A stretch of DNA of 64,000 bases from Salvelinus alpinus (GCF_045679555.1 NC_092093.1:62574365-62638364); one strand, 5' to 3'. Positions 1 through 26,206 are shown, counted from the stretch's first letter. Translations and numbers: made by a program. Notes: generated by a model not told the origin, from the letters alone.

Positions 1-235
1 GGCTCCCGAGCTGTCATGTGCCCCATGACCCGAAGTTCATCACTCATTGTCGGTCTTATTGAAGTCTGAGTGCATTGGTTATTCCTTCAGTACAGCTTAT
101 CCATGCAATATGAAAATCAATATCTCCACAGTCCTAAAGGGCAATTACTTGTCAGTACTATTTTTTTGTTGAATTTTCGATGGTGCAGAAGGTCTCACAC
201 TTTTCGATCACCTACGTTACACTTAACGATCCAAT

Positions 236-315
236 GTGGTCATTTTTTGTTCATCTGACCAGATTGGGGTGTGGCTGAGTCCATGACTATATTAATCTCA
301 GAACTAACTGAACTG
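236..315 (+). pseudogene. Decayed SNORD87-like copy (copy 0)
   Basis: This segment aligns with the 3' two-thirds of the downstream snoRNAs: a CATCTGA-like D' region, ATTGGGGTG, GCTGAG and a final ACTAACTGA. It has lost the rRNA guide core GCCGTTTACC and has no clear C box. It ends 69 nt before the acceptor of the exon at 385, the correct place for an intronic snoRNA. Probably a dead first member of the array. Confidence 0.5.
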
Positions 316-514
316 TGAATTTGACAAACCCAACAGCCGTGTAAGCTGATTTATGGTGTAAATGTGTTTTTGTTTATCTTGTAGTTGGATGGAGACTAAT
401 GGTTCCAGACATTCATACAGGCTTATTTGTTTCACTCAAGGTGAGTTGTCCAATTTTGATCCAAGATTTTCTTTTAAGGGCCAAGAATGTGCAATACTTC
501 TCTGGTCTGATAGT

Positions 515-600
515 ACTGGAGTTGTGATGAGTTATCATTTTGCCGTTTACCCATCTGACTAAATTAGGTTGCTGAGATTGTGACTAACTGAACCACCAGT
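515..600 (+). ncRNA. snord87: SNORD87-like box C/D snoRNA, copy 1
   Basis: The C box GTGATGA is at 524-530, the D' box CTGA at 555-558 and the D box CTGA at 588-591. The ends ACTGG (515-519) and CCAGT (596-600) pair as a terminal stem. The element before D' contains GCCGTTTACCC, complementary to GGGUAAACGGC of 28S rRNA. By the rule of the fifth base before D', it would direct 2'-O-methylation of the third G, the known vertebrate SNORD87 site. The assignment to SNORD87 rests on this guide core. Confidence 0.88.
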
Positions 601-780
601 ATTATCACTGACCATACCACTACTGTGTATGTGATTGACTATTCTTGATGCAGAGTTAATTGTCATTTCCCCCTCACAGGTTCTGTGTCTTTCAGGGATA
701 GATGGTGCTGGATGCGTTACTGTGGTACCGAGGTGCGTCCATACCTAACTCTAAGCTGTGCTCTGCTAGTCAGTTGTTTT

Positions 781-867
781 GCTGGTACTGTGATGACCTC
801 ACACATTTGCCGTTTACCCATCTGACTAAATTGGGGTGTTGAGACTGTGACTAACTGAATCATCAGC
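781..867 (+). ncRNA. snord87: SNORD87-like box C/D snoRNA, copy 2
   Basis: The C box GTGATGA is at 790-796, followed by the same guide core and a CTGA D' box; the D box CTGA is at 855-858. GCTG at 781-784 pairs with CAGC at 864-867. It lies in the intron 733-959 and ends 92 nt before the acceptor. Confidence 0.86.
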
Positions 868-1361
868 ATTATTCTAAGGAGATAATACAATTTCCAAACC
901 ACCATCTCTCAGTTGGAGACCAATGATCACCAGGATAACAATGAGTTTTTCTCCCACAGACTTGATGGGCTGGCAGGATGCTGAAGACGCTGTAGGAGGA
1001 TCATCTAGTCTTTTGGTGAGTTAGGTCTGCAACTGTACTCTGCCGCGTGCCTAAGGGGGGGGGGCAGGAACACAATTATAATTTAGTGTACTACAAATTG
1101 ACAATTAAGCACATTGTATTTGAAAATGCCTTGATTACATTGAGACATGATCACATATATATTTGTGGGGATACTCAGATTTCCTAAATTGAATGTGTTT
1201 TTAGCTGAATTCCCAGTCATTTGTGTTGTACACTTTGGGGTGTTTCCTGTTGCTGACCCTTGGCCTATACCTTTTTCTCCACTGCCATTAACCTGCCAGT
1301 ATACAACTAGCCCAATTGAGTTGGCTGTTTGACATCTGTTTTCCCTTTGGATAATGTTGAT

Positions 1362-1449
1362 ACTGGAGTTGTGATGAGTTATCATTTTTGCCGTTTACCC
1401 ATCAGACTATTATTGGGGTGCTGAGAATGTGACTAACTGAACTACCAGT
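1362..1449 (+). ncRNA. snord87: SNORD87-like box C/D snoRNA, copy 3
   Basis: The C box GTGATGA is at 1371-1377 and the D box CTGA at 1437-1440. The terminal ACTGG and CCAGT pair. The guide core is intact, but the D' box reads CAGA instead of CTGA, which may weaken D'-directed methylation. It sits in the longest intron (1016-1515), which also has a G-run near 1056. Confidence 0.84.
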
Positions 1450-1623
1450 GTATTCTGACATGTTTTACATTACATCTATCAAATTATATTAATTTGAACG
1501 TGTGTTCTTTCCTAGATTTGATTGGCTAGCATGTAGACTGAAGAAGTAAATCTTGCCCTGTGGTGAGTTTTTCCTCCTGAGGGCCAAACCTGATGTGTAC
1601 GTCTTTTGTAGAAAGTGCATGCA

Positions 1624-1710
1624 ACTGTAGTTGTGATGAGTTCTACATTTTGCCGTTTACCCATCAGACTAAATTGGGGTGCTGACAATGTGACGAACTG
1701 AACTATCAGT
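1624..1710 (+). ncRNA. snord87: SNORD87-like box C/D snoRNA, copy 4
   Basis: The C box GTGATGA is at 1633-1639 and the D box CTGA at 1698-1701; terminal ACTG and CAGT pair. The guide core is intact and the D' box is the CAGA variant shared with copy 3, suggesting these two are the closest pair. It lies in the intron 1563-1778 and ends 68 nt before the acceptor. Confidence 0.84.
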
Positions 1711-1875
1711 ATAATCTCTTGCATATTTTGCCTAACTACAATCAAATGAAATGCTAATAGACTGTTCTTCGATTCTAGATTGATGGTCCAGTACGAAGAT
1801 CTAAATCTCAGCCCTATGGTGAGTTTGAGGGCTTAACATAGCCAAGAAACTGTTTTCCTTGGGTCTGTTCTGCTA

Positions 1876-1960
1876 CTGGAGTTGTGATGACTTCACACTT
1901 TTGCCGTTTACCCATCTGACTAAATTGGGGTGTTGAGACTGTGACTAACTGAACCACCAG
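1876..1960 (+). ncRNA. snord87: SNORD87-like box C/D snoRNA, copy 5
   Basis: The C box GTGATGA is at 1884-1890, followed by the intact guide core, D' CTGA and the D box CTGA at 1949-1952. CTGG (1876-1879) pairs with CCAG (1957-1960). It lies in the intron 1819-2044. Its internal region is closest to copy 2. Confidence 0.86.
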
Positions 1961-2129
1961 CATTATCATTGATCATTTAATAGCTAAACCTGCAATCCCT
2001 GACAAAATAAGGTTTACCAAGACTTTTGTATTTTTATTGTGTAGGTTTGTTGGACCTGCAGTAGATGAGTGTCTTATGGTGAGTTTCTTCCTGGTTTGAG
2101 GTGTCAACTTAGAACTGTTCAGCCATTTT

Positions 2130-2195
2130 ACTGGAATTGTGATGCCTTTTCTGCTGATTTACCCTTCTGAAAAGCCATTCATCTGAATTACCAGC
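2130..2195 (+). pseudogene. Shortened, diverged SNORD87-like copy 6
   Basis: The terminal stem CTGG/CCAG and the D box CTGA (2183-2186) remain. The C box reads GTGATGC, the guide has changed to GCTGATTTACCCTTCTGA, and the part between D' and D is about 20 nt shorter. It is in the last intron (2079-2271) at the normal distance from the acceptor. It is either decaying or drifting to another target. Confidence 0.55.
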
Positions 2196-3306
2196 ACTAT
2201 AAATAAACTATTGTAGAAAGTTAAAGTAATTTTGTTGCCAGCAAATCTAATTTAACCTTTTATTTATCTAGGCATTAGTCTTAATGATTACAGTTGATTA
2301 TCAATTAAGAAACTGGTAATTTACTTTAGCTGTGTTTGACTATTGACACAATCCTCAAGGTTTGGAAGGTGGCTCATGTACTCAAGTTAACCCGTGACAC
2401 CTAAATATCCTTTGCCCCTTTTCAAAACTTTCTTGCCTGGCAAAAAAACAAACATGGTCTCAATGTGACCATGTCTAAATAAAGTCCAAAAAAATCCTGC
2501 TTTTATTCTGCCCTGTTCTTTATGATACATGTTATTAAAAACTACTTTATAGTACATTGTGTTCTTCTGGCTTCATTGAAATATTTATCAAATGAGAACC
2601 TTACATAATCACCTATTGTATTGTTTAGGAACCAACTCAAATTTTACTGTGAAATTCTATTGTAAGCCACTTGTTACCCAGAATAAACCCTAATCTTAGC
2701 GCTGAACCATACGTAATGGAAGTTTACCTAGCTGTGGTCCTGGTCCTACTCGGTGATGTAGGTGTCGACTAAAGTGTAGGATGCTCTGATAGAGCTGCTC
2801 CTGGGTCAGTTCTCCTGTGGAGCGCTTCCAGGTCACAGTGACATAATGAGCGCTGAGGCCTGTGGGTAGAGGGAGAAGTCCCCAGACCAACTACCGGGAT
2901 CTCTTCACTACACAGACTATAACTAGAGCAAATACTTTGATGGCCAGGATACTCTTGGCTGTAGCCATTACTAGGGGGCCCCTGTAGAAATGATCCTCAA
3001 ATAAACCATAGGGATCGATTGGACTGCTGTAACTACCAATGGTGGAGTCCTGGGGGGGGCTTGTTCTTGTACTGTCAGTTATCCGGGCTGTGTGTTGAAG
3101 GTAGTGGTGATTACAACATTTTTATAGCTGCTACAAATATGGCAACAAATGGGATCTGAGTTTGGCTGCTGTGGCTCTGGTCCTGGGTGTTCTACCATGT
3201 TAGAGGAGTTTTCACATGGTGATCACTGTATCCTCCAATAACTTGCTCCTCGGAGACAGCTTACTGTGGGCCTCAGCAAGGGAGATCCTGGGAGTCAAAA
3301 CACTAA

Positions 3307-3524
3307 AGTAATACATTTTATTTTAACTAGGCAAGTCAGTTAAGAACAAATTCTTATTTACAATGACGGCCTACTCCGGACGACACTGGGCCAATTGTGT
3401 GCCGCCATATGGGACTCCTAATCACGGCCGGATGTGATGCAGCCTGAATTCGAACCAGGGACTGCAGTGACGCCTCTTGCACTGAGATGCAGTGCCTTAC
3501 ACCGCTGTGTCACTCGGGAGCCCA
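3307..3524 (-). mobile_element. tRNA-derived SINE (reversed)
   Basis: Read on the minus strand, the head GGGCTCCCGAGTGACACAGC and a B-box-like GTTCGAATTC are followed by a body and the tail TTCTTAACTGACTTGCC with CTAGTTAAAATAAAAT. This is the structure of salmonid SmaI/HpaI-type SINEs. Confidence 0.75.
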
Positions 3525-5871
3525 TATGACTTTATTGGGACATTTGTGGAAGTTAAATATATTGCTAATGATTCTGTTTGCCTAAACATGTCACAATTCA
3601 AAAAGAAAAGCAGACTTTTACTGTGAAATCAATAACTGTCAATGCACAATAACTACAAGATAAACAACGATGAATAGTGGGAACAGGCGTTCAGATCATA
3701 GTGATGTGCTTTTTATTATTTTGTGCCCCTGATGAAACGGGGTACATTTTTGCTGTTGCTTTTCACAATCTGACAACACAAAAGATTTCCCAAACTATGT
3801 ATGTCTTGAGTCAGGTACACAATTAGGCTCTATAAATGGTGTGCCACCTTGTGGACAAATATGGCATTAGAGAACACTGAAGTGCAGGCGCTCTAGCCAG
3901 CAGATCCGACCAGCTTGTTTACAGCTGCACTAAGGTCTGATTAAGACACTGCGGAGCTGGTGAGACATGGCTCGGAAAACCTACCTCAATCCAGGGATGA
4001 GAAATGCATTGTACTCCGAATTGTCCCATTATCCCAACTGTTACACGAGAACGCCTGCTACCACATTGGTACCCTTGGATCTTTGCTACAGGGCTCAGAT
4101 CTGTCTGGATCACCTGTGTGGGCCAAGAGCTGTGGGAAGGAGAGCACCATGCCCCCCCCCCAGTTTAAACAACCGAGCACTACCAAAGATAAGTCCAAAT
4201 GTGTTCCGTCACAGCATTTTGGGGGCATCTAATAGTGTGCATATGTATTTTCCCGACACTGAATCACGAGGCCAAAGGTTTCAGCCAGCTGGGCAGGGAG
4301 CTTCAGAGAAGAATAGTAGCCTTCCTGGACCAGAACTGGGCAGCCCCCCCCCCCCGTGTAAAAATACTATGACCTACTACCTTAACATTGAAGTACTGTA
4401 TTCATCAGTACTGTCTTTACCACTACCGTTTCTTGTCCATCCTGAATTGGTGCTGAAGCCAAAGTAGAGGGGACCTGAAGGCATCGTCTATTCTCGGGCT
4501 GGGTTTGTTTGGGCAGCAGCCTGTGGGAGCAATTAACTGCTTCCTCTGGAAAGAGTAAATAGTCTTCCCTTCCTGTTTTGCCTACATAAAGCACACGCCT
4601 AAATACACAGTTGGCTCTGAGAGATTTTATATTTCTGCAGTCCGGAATACATTGTCTTTGCCAGTGCTGAGTTCTACTGGCATTGTGGGACATGATAAAA
4701 TGCTTCAAATTGCTCACTTGGAATGGCGATGTTGCAGAATCACCACATCAGACAACACAATAGTGACATTCATTGTGGGCACATTTATCAAGCGATGTAG
4801 TCCAATACATTTGAAATCATAATGTAAATTGAACATTAATGAACACCACAGTGAAAGCCAACAATGACCAACCGCTGTTCCCAGCACTACACTGTCAGTC
4901 CTGGGGGTCTTGTTTGAGGGGGCTGTGGACTGCCAGGGTGCTGAAACTGGATGGGAAAGGACATCTGTTTGTCAGCATCCACTCTACACGTTGTGTATCA
5001 CAGGAGGTGCCATAATGTTTCTTCATTGCTTTGACAAGACAACACATTAGCTAGAGCTGAATAAGACTGGCTTCCAGGCTACAAAGTAAGCGGGGCTCAG
5101 CACCTGACATCGTGTCCTTACCGCATGGATGTTGGCCGTGCCCGCTCCGTGCTCATCCCGAGACAGCGAGGCATACATCTCCCCTGTTTCAGGGTGTCTC
5201 ACCCCATTGCCAGCCAGACCCAGGCTGTAATTCATCAACCTGAAGGCCAAATCAAACAAAATGCGAACAAGCATTGCTATGTGTAGATTCAAGAAAAATA
5301 CTTGCTTTCTAATTTGAAGCGCATGCTGCTTTTGACGATGGTGATGCTCTGTGCCCTTCTGTTTTCTATCATTAACTACCGTGCATTCTAATTCCAGTGT
5401 GTACACGCGTGATCCGTTTGATTTGGCCTTAAGACAGGGTAACGGAGGGTGTTGACTTCAATATAAGCATAGTACATTTTTACTGTATTTCAGGGAATTT
5501 GGTCAATGAGTGATGATACTGCGTTTCCTAAGAACTTAGTTGATTGATTGATTGACTGACTGAATGATGAGCTGTAGTACTTGTCCAGTTTGAATGTGTC
5601 AGACGTCAGGGCTAGCAGATCCAGGTAGTGCAGTGAGTCTGGGTTGTCCTTCCTGCCCTGGACCAGGCTGAGCAGCAGGCCCAGTTTCAGGCTGCTGTAC
5701 AGGCCTGGAGGAACCACAGCAGAGCCAAACGAGTTAGCCGCGATGGCAGAGAACCTCCAGGGAGAACAGGCTGTGGCCGTCAACAGGGCCTGGAAGTTAC
5801 AGCTGATGGTGCCAGGGTATCTTACTACTGAGGTGTGACTTGTTGTCAATGCAAATATTGTATAGTACAGC

Positions 5872-6034
5872 AGAGGCTGGTGGGAGGAGCTATAGGAGGA
5901 CTGGCTCATTGTAATGGCTGGAATGGAATAAATGGAACAGTATCAAAGACATAAAACATGGAAACTGCGTTCGATTCCATTCCAGCCATTACAAGGAGCC
6001 CGTCCTCCTATAGCTCCTCCCTAGCCGCCTCGTA
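5872..6034. mobile_element. Palindromic MITE-like element
   Basis: The arms GGAGGAGCTATAGGAGGAC (near 5884) and its near-exact inverted copy (near 6002) enclose a second inverted pair, TAATGGCTGGAATGGAAT and ATTCCATTCCAGCCATTA. TATAGTA on both sides may be the target duplication. It lies between MCMDC2 exons. Confidence 0.7.
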
Positions 6035-6823
6035 TAGTATAGGCATGTGACAGAGGTAATACACAGACAAGCACATGAATGTTCCCTATGAATGGCTTTC
6101 TCAGAGAAGCTGAAAACAAGGCCTATAGATTAGGAATAGGATTGAATGTAAACTGACGTACCACTGTAAGCATGCATATAGGTCCTTACACTCAGGCTCC
6201 CACTGTGGAACGCTATTGGCCTCCACGTTCCAGGTGACCTTCAGCCACTGGTTGACATGGGCCGGTATGCCCAGCACCCTGTACAGACGTCCAATCCTCA
6301 TGGAGTTACACAGCTCATCTACATACAACATTACAAGGGAAACAAAACCATAACACTCAGGGGGGTTGTCTTGCTGTCTCCTGATTATTTGAGGAACATG
6401 CAAGGTACCTACACGTCAGAACAAAGATCTCACTGTGTACATCGTGCGACTCAACTAATGACTGTTTCTTACACTTATTAACATATATGTTTAGTAACGT
6501 GAGCTCGTTGTGTTGAATTCCTCCAGAAGACTAGGTCAACAGAATATGCAAATACTGGCACTGAGAATCACTGCTCTCTCGGGGTAATGGCTGGACAATG
6601 TTATTGGAGGGGACAGGAACACCTAATATCTCACCCAGGGGCACTACTGCATGGCTGGCTACTCAAACGCCTGTTTATTTTCACTATTCCCCCACTGGGG
6701 TTGGGCCCCAAAATTGTTTGTTTTCAAAAAGGAAGAGAAAATTCATAAATGTCTAAGTAACCTTTTCTAAGGAGATAATCGAAGTCACATCTATTGAAAA
6801 CAAAATCATGACTTGCAATACAA

Positions 6824-7228
6824 ATGTTATTTGTCACATGCGCCAAATACAAAAGGTGTAGACCTTACAGTGAAATGCTTACTTACAAGACCTTAACCAA
6901 TAATGCCGTTAAAATGGAGTTAAGAAAATATTTACTAAATAAACGAAAGTGTTAACAACAAAAAAGTAACAATAAAACAACAATAACGATGCTATATACA
7001 GGGGGTACCGGTACCAAGTCAATGTGCAGAGGTACAGGTTAGTCAAGGTCATTTGTACATGTAGGTAAGGGTAAAGTGACTGCATAGATAAACAGCGAGT
7101 AGCAGCAGTGTAAAAACAAGGGGGAGGTCAATGTCAACTTTGGGGCTTTCCTTTGACACCGCCTGGTATATAGGTCCTGGATGGCAGGAAGCTTGGCCCC
7201 AGTGATGTACTGGGCTGTACGTGCACAT
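6824..7228 (-). mobile_element. LINE 3' fragment
   Basis: It shares TTTGTCACATGCGCC, CAGTGAAATGCTTACTTACAAG and ACACCGCCTGGTATA-type stretches with the larger LINE copy at 23605-25750, in the same orientation. It keeps only the 3' part, with an internal deletion. It lies in an MCMDC2 intron. Confidence 0.7.
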
Positions 7229-8002
7229 TACAAAATGTGAGCCTACCTCTGAGAAACAGGGTGACAGACTGGTACCGGAGGGCCTGGGAGGATGGACTTT
7301 CAGGACATCCAGTGCTTTGACATGGATAAGCTCTACCAGATGCTTGTCGGTTTCAAACCCGTATTGTATTTAAACAACAGCTACATGTAAGCATGGCATG
7401 TGAGGCTACTTCATCAGATATCATTCAGGGACAGAGCCAATTAGTGGTGTCATTCTCACCTCCCAGCACATTTAACCACGGGGAAACTCAGAGATCCAGG
7501 GTGTACTCAGGGAACGGAGGAAGGTGTGTAAACTCCAGTTCCATTAGGTCCGAAAGGTTCACACTGATACAGAACCGATACACAGCCTCACTCTGCTAGG
7601 GATCTGAAGGGAATATGAATTTGGGTGATATTAGTTGACTTTATAATATATAGCTAAATCAAATTGGACAGATATAACCATCAGTTATTTATCATAAGAG
7701 CTTCCTGTCATCTATGAAGGTCTGCTTCTCACGTCACCACATTCCCGTGGATACAGGGTTGCCTAGGTTACCCCCTCTGGACCACATGACTCAATCCCAG
7801 TAGCTACACTGACAGCTCATTGAAAGCTCTCGATGGCTAGCCTATCACTACCCCTAAACTTACGTTGAATGGTTTGCAGTCTTCAGCAAGTTGAAGAGCT
7901 CCACTAATGTCTAAAGACAAAACTGACTCTTTCAATAGGAAAACATTTTCAATTTTCTGTTACTGACAAACTAGCTAAGCTAGTTACCCCCCCCCCACCC
8001 CC

Positions 8003-8975
8003 CAATCTACACACAATTCCCCATAAGGACAAAATAAAAACAGGTTTTTAGACATTTTAGCACATTTATAAAAACTGAAATATCACATTTACATAAGTAT
8101 TCAGACCCTTAACTCAGTAATTTGTTGAAGCACCTTGGGCAGAGATTACTGCCTCAAGTCTTTTTGGGTATGAAGCTACAAGCTTGGCACACCTGTATTT
8201 GGGGAGTTTCTCCCATTCTTCTCTTCAGATCCTCTCAAGCTCTGTCAGGTTGGATGGGGAGCGTCGCTGCACAGCTATTTTCAGGTCTCCCCAAAGACGT
8301 TCAATCGCGTTCAAGTCCGGGTTCTGGCTGGGCCACTCATGGACATTGAGACTTGTCCCGAAGCCACTCCTGTGTTGTCTTGGATGTGTGCCTAGGGTCG
8401 TTGTTCTGTTGGAAGGTGAATCTTTGCCCCAGTCGGAGGTCTTGAATGGTTCTTCCATTTAAGAATGATGTGGCCACTGTGTTCTTGGGGACCTTCAATG
8501 CTGCAGACATTTTTTGGTACCCTTCCCCAGATCTGTGCCTCGATACAACCATCTCAGAGCTCTATGGACAATTCCTTTAACCTCACGGCTTGGTTTTTAC
8601 TCTGACATGCACTGTCAACTGTGGGACCTTATATAGACAGGTGTGTGCCTTTCCAAATCATGTCCAAACAATTGAATTTACCACAAGTGGACTCCAATGT
8701 AGAAACAGCTCAAGGATGATCAATGGAAACAGGATGCACCTAAGCTCAATTTCGAGTCTCATAGCAAAGGGTCTGAATACTTCAGTTAATTTCAGTTTTT
8801 TTCTTTTTAATACATTTGCAAAAATTTCAAAAGAAAATGTTTTCGCTTTGCTATTATGGGGTATTGTGTGTAGATTGATGAGGAACATTTTTTATTTAAT
8901 CAATTTTAGAATAAGGCTGTAACGTAAGAAAATGTGGAAAAAGTCAAGGCGTCTGAATATTTTCACGAATGCACT
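8003..8975 (-). mobile_element. Truncated Tc1-like transposon
   Basis: The minus strand encodes the end of a Tc1 transposase: a broken catalytic stretch, then EWPSQNPDLNAIERLWGDLK and VQRRSPSNLTELE. Part of the N-terminal domain follows higher up (8337-8552). Much of the middle is deleted. The right end GCACTG followed by TA is present, but the left end is lost next to a C-rich tract at 7985-8003. Same family as 32943-34552. Confidence 0.8.
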
Positions 8976-9592
8976 GTACATCCTAAAACACAACATAGTT
9001 TCATTCTTATTTTATTGTGTACAGTACTTCTCATCTAAAGCATTATATTGAACAATGAGGACTGTTGACCACACTCACTACTTAGAAATTGTGTGAAAAC
9101 CCAAAATGGTTGAGGATTTCTGAGTAATATCTGAGTGTCAATTAAAGCAAGATTACGAGATGTAAGCTATAATACAGACAGGCAAGCAACCAACATAGCT
9201 AGAAAGCAATCAGATGGCTCAGCATCTGTTTGCAAGGTGAAGTCATGGATGGAGCCATCACAGAAAAGGTCTATGAACTATATCAAAATGAAAATATGAA
9301 CTGAAATTACCTCTGTCAACACAAGACTCTATTCAGTGACCTCTCAAGTATTCCCCCATTGAGAAAAAAAATGAACTAAGATAAGCCATCTTTTAAAGAG
9401 AGAAGAGACAAAACACAATTCCTTTCAGCTGTTCTTCTGAGAGAATATAATGACATGTTCACTGTCATTTCATTAAGGCCACAGTCTGTTTTTAAAGTGG
9501 AACAGAAATGATTGAGGAAGTTTTTTTATTCCCCACTTACACTTTTGAAGCTAGAATCCCTAGTTGCTACATAATTATAAATGAATGATATA

Positions 9593-10130
9593 CACTGAGT
9601 GTACAAAACATTAAGAACACCTTCCTAATACTGATTTGCACAACCTTTTCCCCTCAGAACAGCCTCAATTCATCAGGGCATGGACACTACAAGGTGTCAA
9701 AAGGGTTCCACAGGGACGCTGGCCCACGTTGACTCCAACACTCCCCACAGTTGTGTAAAGTTGTCTGGATGTCCTTTGGGTGGTGGACCATTCTTGATAC
9801 ACACGGAAAACAGTTGAGCGTGAAAAACCCAGTAGCGTTGTAGTTCTTGACACACTCAAACCGGTCCGCCTAGCACCTACTACCATACCCCGTTCAAAGG
9901 CACTTAAATATTTTGTCTTGCCAATTCACCCTCTGAATGGCACACAATCCATGTCTCAACTGTCTCAAGGCCTAAAATTCCTTCTTTAACCCATCTCCTC
10001 CCCTTCCTCTACACTGATTGAAGTGGATTTAACAAGTGACCTCAATAAGAGATCATAGCTTTCAACTTGATTCACCTGGTCAGTTTGTCATGGAAGGAAC
10101 ATCTGTTCCTAATGTTTTGTCCACTCAGTG
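9593..10130. mobile_element. Non-autonomous Tc1-type element
   Basis: The ends CACTGAGTGTACAAAACATTA and TAATGTTTTGTCCACTCAGTG are inverted repeats and are flanked by TA. Minus-strand residues ARRTGLSVSRTTTLLGFSRS near 9830-9880 resemble a transposase helix-turn-helix. Only a deletion derivative remains. Confidence 0.75.
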
Positions 10131-10724
10131 TATATACCCATTGATTATTGAAGAATATAACTCTTAGCTTAGTTCACCTGTTGTACCCGTTAGAACCCAA
10201 AATAAGTTTGTAAACAATGTAAATGTAAAAAACACTGTATAGCCTCAAAACTATACATTTGATATCATGGATGGTCAGTCCTTGTATCCATAGCTGTCTA
10301 TGAATTTGAGAGCGGTTACATTTCTCCAGCACCATCCCGTAGCTTTGTAGAGAGAAGTGGAGGGCACAATGCCTTGGTATTGTTTTAATGAAGGATTCTA
10401 GTTCTAAACCTGGATTTTATTTTGGGGATTAGTTTTACCCATCCCATCCTGAAAAGACACTGTGAATGTTTATCTTTTCTTCAAACAAGAGGACCAACAT
10501 TGACACCACTTTATGTGGATCAACACAAGCCAACACACAATACGTGTCAAGAAAGATGGCCTACATTTCTTAAAAATATATTCTGTTATATAAATATAAT
10601 TAGGTAAAAATAAAGATTTCTTGACACACTGCAGCCCAAACCATATTCATAAGTGCTGTCTGATCACCACTTCTGCTCGGTTGATCTTTTCTCAAAACGG
10701 GTTCATCCACAGTATGAATTCCCT

Positions 10725-10730
10725 TTTATT
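10725..10730 (-). terminator. Candidate SGK3 polyadenylation signal
   Basis: TTTATT on the plus strand reads AATAAA on the SGK3 strand, about 240 nt after the stop codon. A second candidate lies at 10417-10422. Which one is used cannot be told from the sequence. Confidence 0.35.
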
Positions 10731-10754
10731 CAAAAGAATCTGGACAGGTTGAGG

Positions 10755-10917
10755 CACTGTTCTTCAGTCCTGATCCTGGAGACCAGCAGGGTGTGCAGGC
10801 TTTCCTTCCAGCCCAGCACTAACACACATGATTCAACTAATCGACAAGCTCTACTGGTTTGGAACAAAAGCCTGCATACCCTGTGGATCAACAGGACCAT
10901 GATAGAAGAACACTGAG
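10755..10917. mobile_element. Short MITE
   Basis: The ends CACTGTTCTTCAGTCCTG and a degenerate CATGATAGAAGAACACTG form terminal inverted repeats around about 160 bp. The element lies in the likely SGK3 3' UTR. Confidence 0.55.
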
Positions 10918-10965
10918 TTAAGGCAATTTCACAGAACTCTGGGGCAGGTCCTCACAGCGAGTCTT

Positions 10966-26206
<15,241 letters not shown>

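Larger units (their letters stand above)
385..2505 (+). ncRNA. snhg6: SNHG6-like snoRNA host gene (3' part)
   Basis: This is a non-coding, multi-exon host transcript whose introns carry SNORD87-like snoRNAs. Visible exons flanked by AG and GT are 385-440, 696-732, 960-1015, 1516-1562, 1779-1818 and 2045-2078. A last exon starts at 2272 and ends soon after the AATAAA at 2478-2483. The exons are only 34-56 nt long and contain no shared long reading frame, as expected of a snoRNA host. Every intron holds one snoRNA copy ending 66-95 nt before the 3' splice site, the spacing usual for intronic box C/D snoRNAs. Earlier exons probably lie in 1-236 or outside the window; I could not place them. Identity rests on the SNORD87 cargo and on the neighbours MCMDC2 and SGK3. 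Exon limits are read from splice motifs only. Confidence 0.8.
2696..7724 (-). pseudogene. mcmdc2: MCMDC2 (MCM domain-containing protein 2), decayed copy
   Basis: MCMDC2 is a meiotic MCM-like protein. Recognisable pieces in transcript order are: 7724-7692 (TFIDDRK); 7595-7460 (YRFCISVNLSDLMELE joined straight to FTHLPPFPEY); about 7350-7247 (DKHLVELIHVKAL, then RYQSVTLFLRD); 6318-6190 (YRVLGIPAHV, VEANS); 5827-5581 (FSAIAANSFGS, LKLGLLLSLVQ); 5239-5122 (GEMYASLSRDEHGAG); about 4112-4042 (SPVAKIQGY, SRRSRV); 3287-3216 (SLAEAHSKLS); and 2859-2696 with the stop. Exons 6318-6190 and 5827-5581 are intact and join in phase. Lesions: a TGA at 7490-7488; a frame change near 7276-7290; loss of frame at a TGA after VITM near 3215; and no visible exons for the ATPase core between 5121 and 4113. 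Its 3' end faces that of the snoRNA host. Identity is supported by synteny. A functional second copy may exist elsewhere after the salmonid genome duplication (inference). Confidence 0.72.

Noticed and set aside
2889-3052. Minus-strand frame DSTIGSYSSPIDPYGLFEDH as a further MCMDC2 exon
   Set aside because: Splice-like borders exist, but phases do not join with either neighbouring exon and similarity is too weak to call.
4874-4945. Possible MCMDC2 exon reading FQHPGSPQPPQTRPPGLT
   Set aside because: An acceptor-like AG is present, but the residues match nothing expected in the MCM core and the exon does not solve the phase gap.
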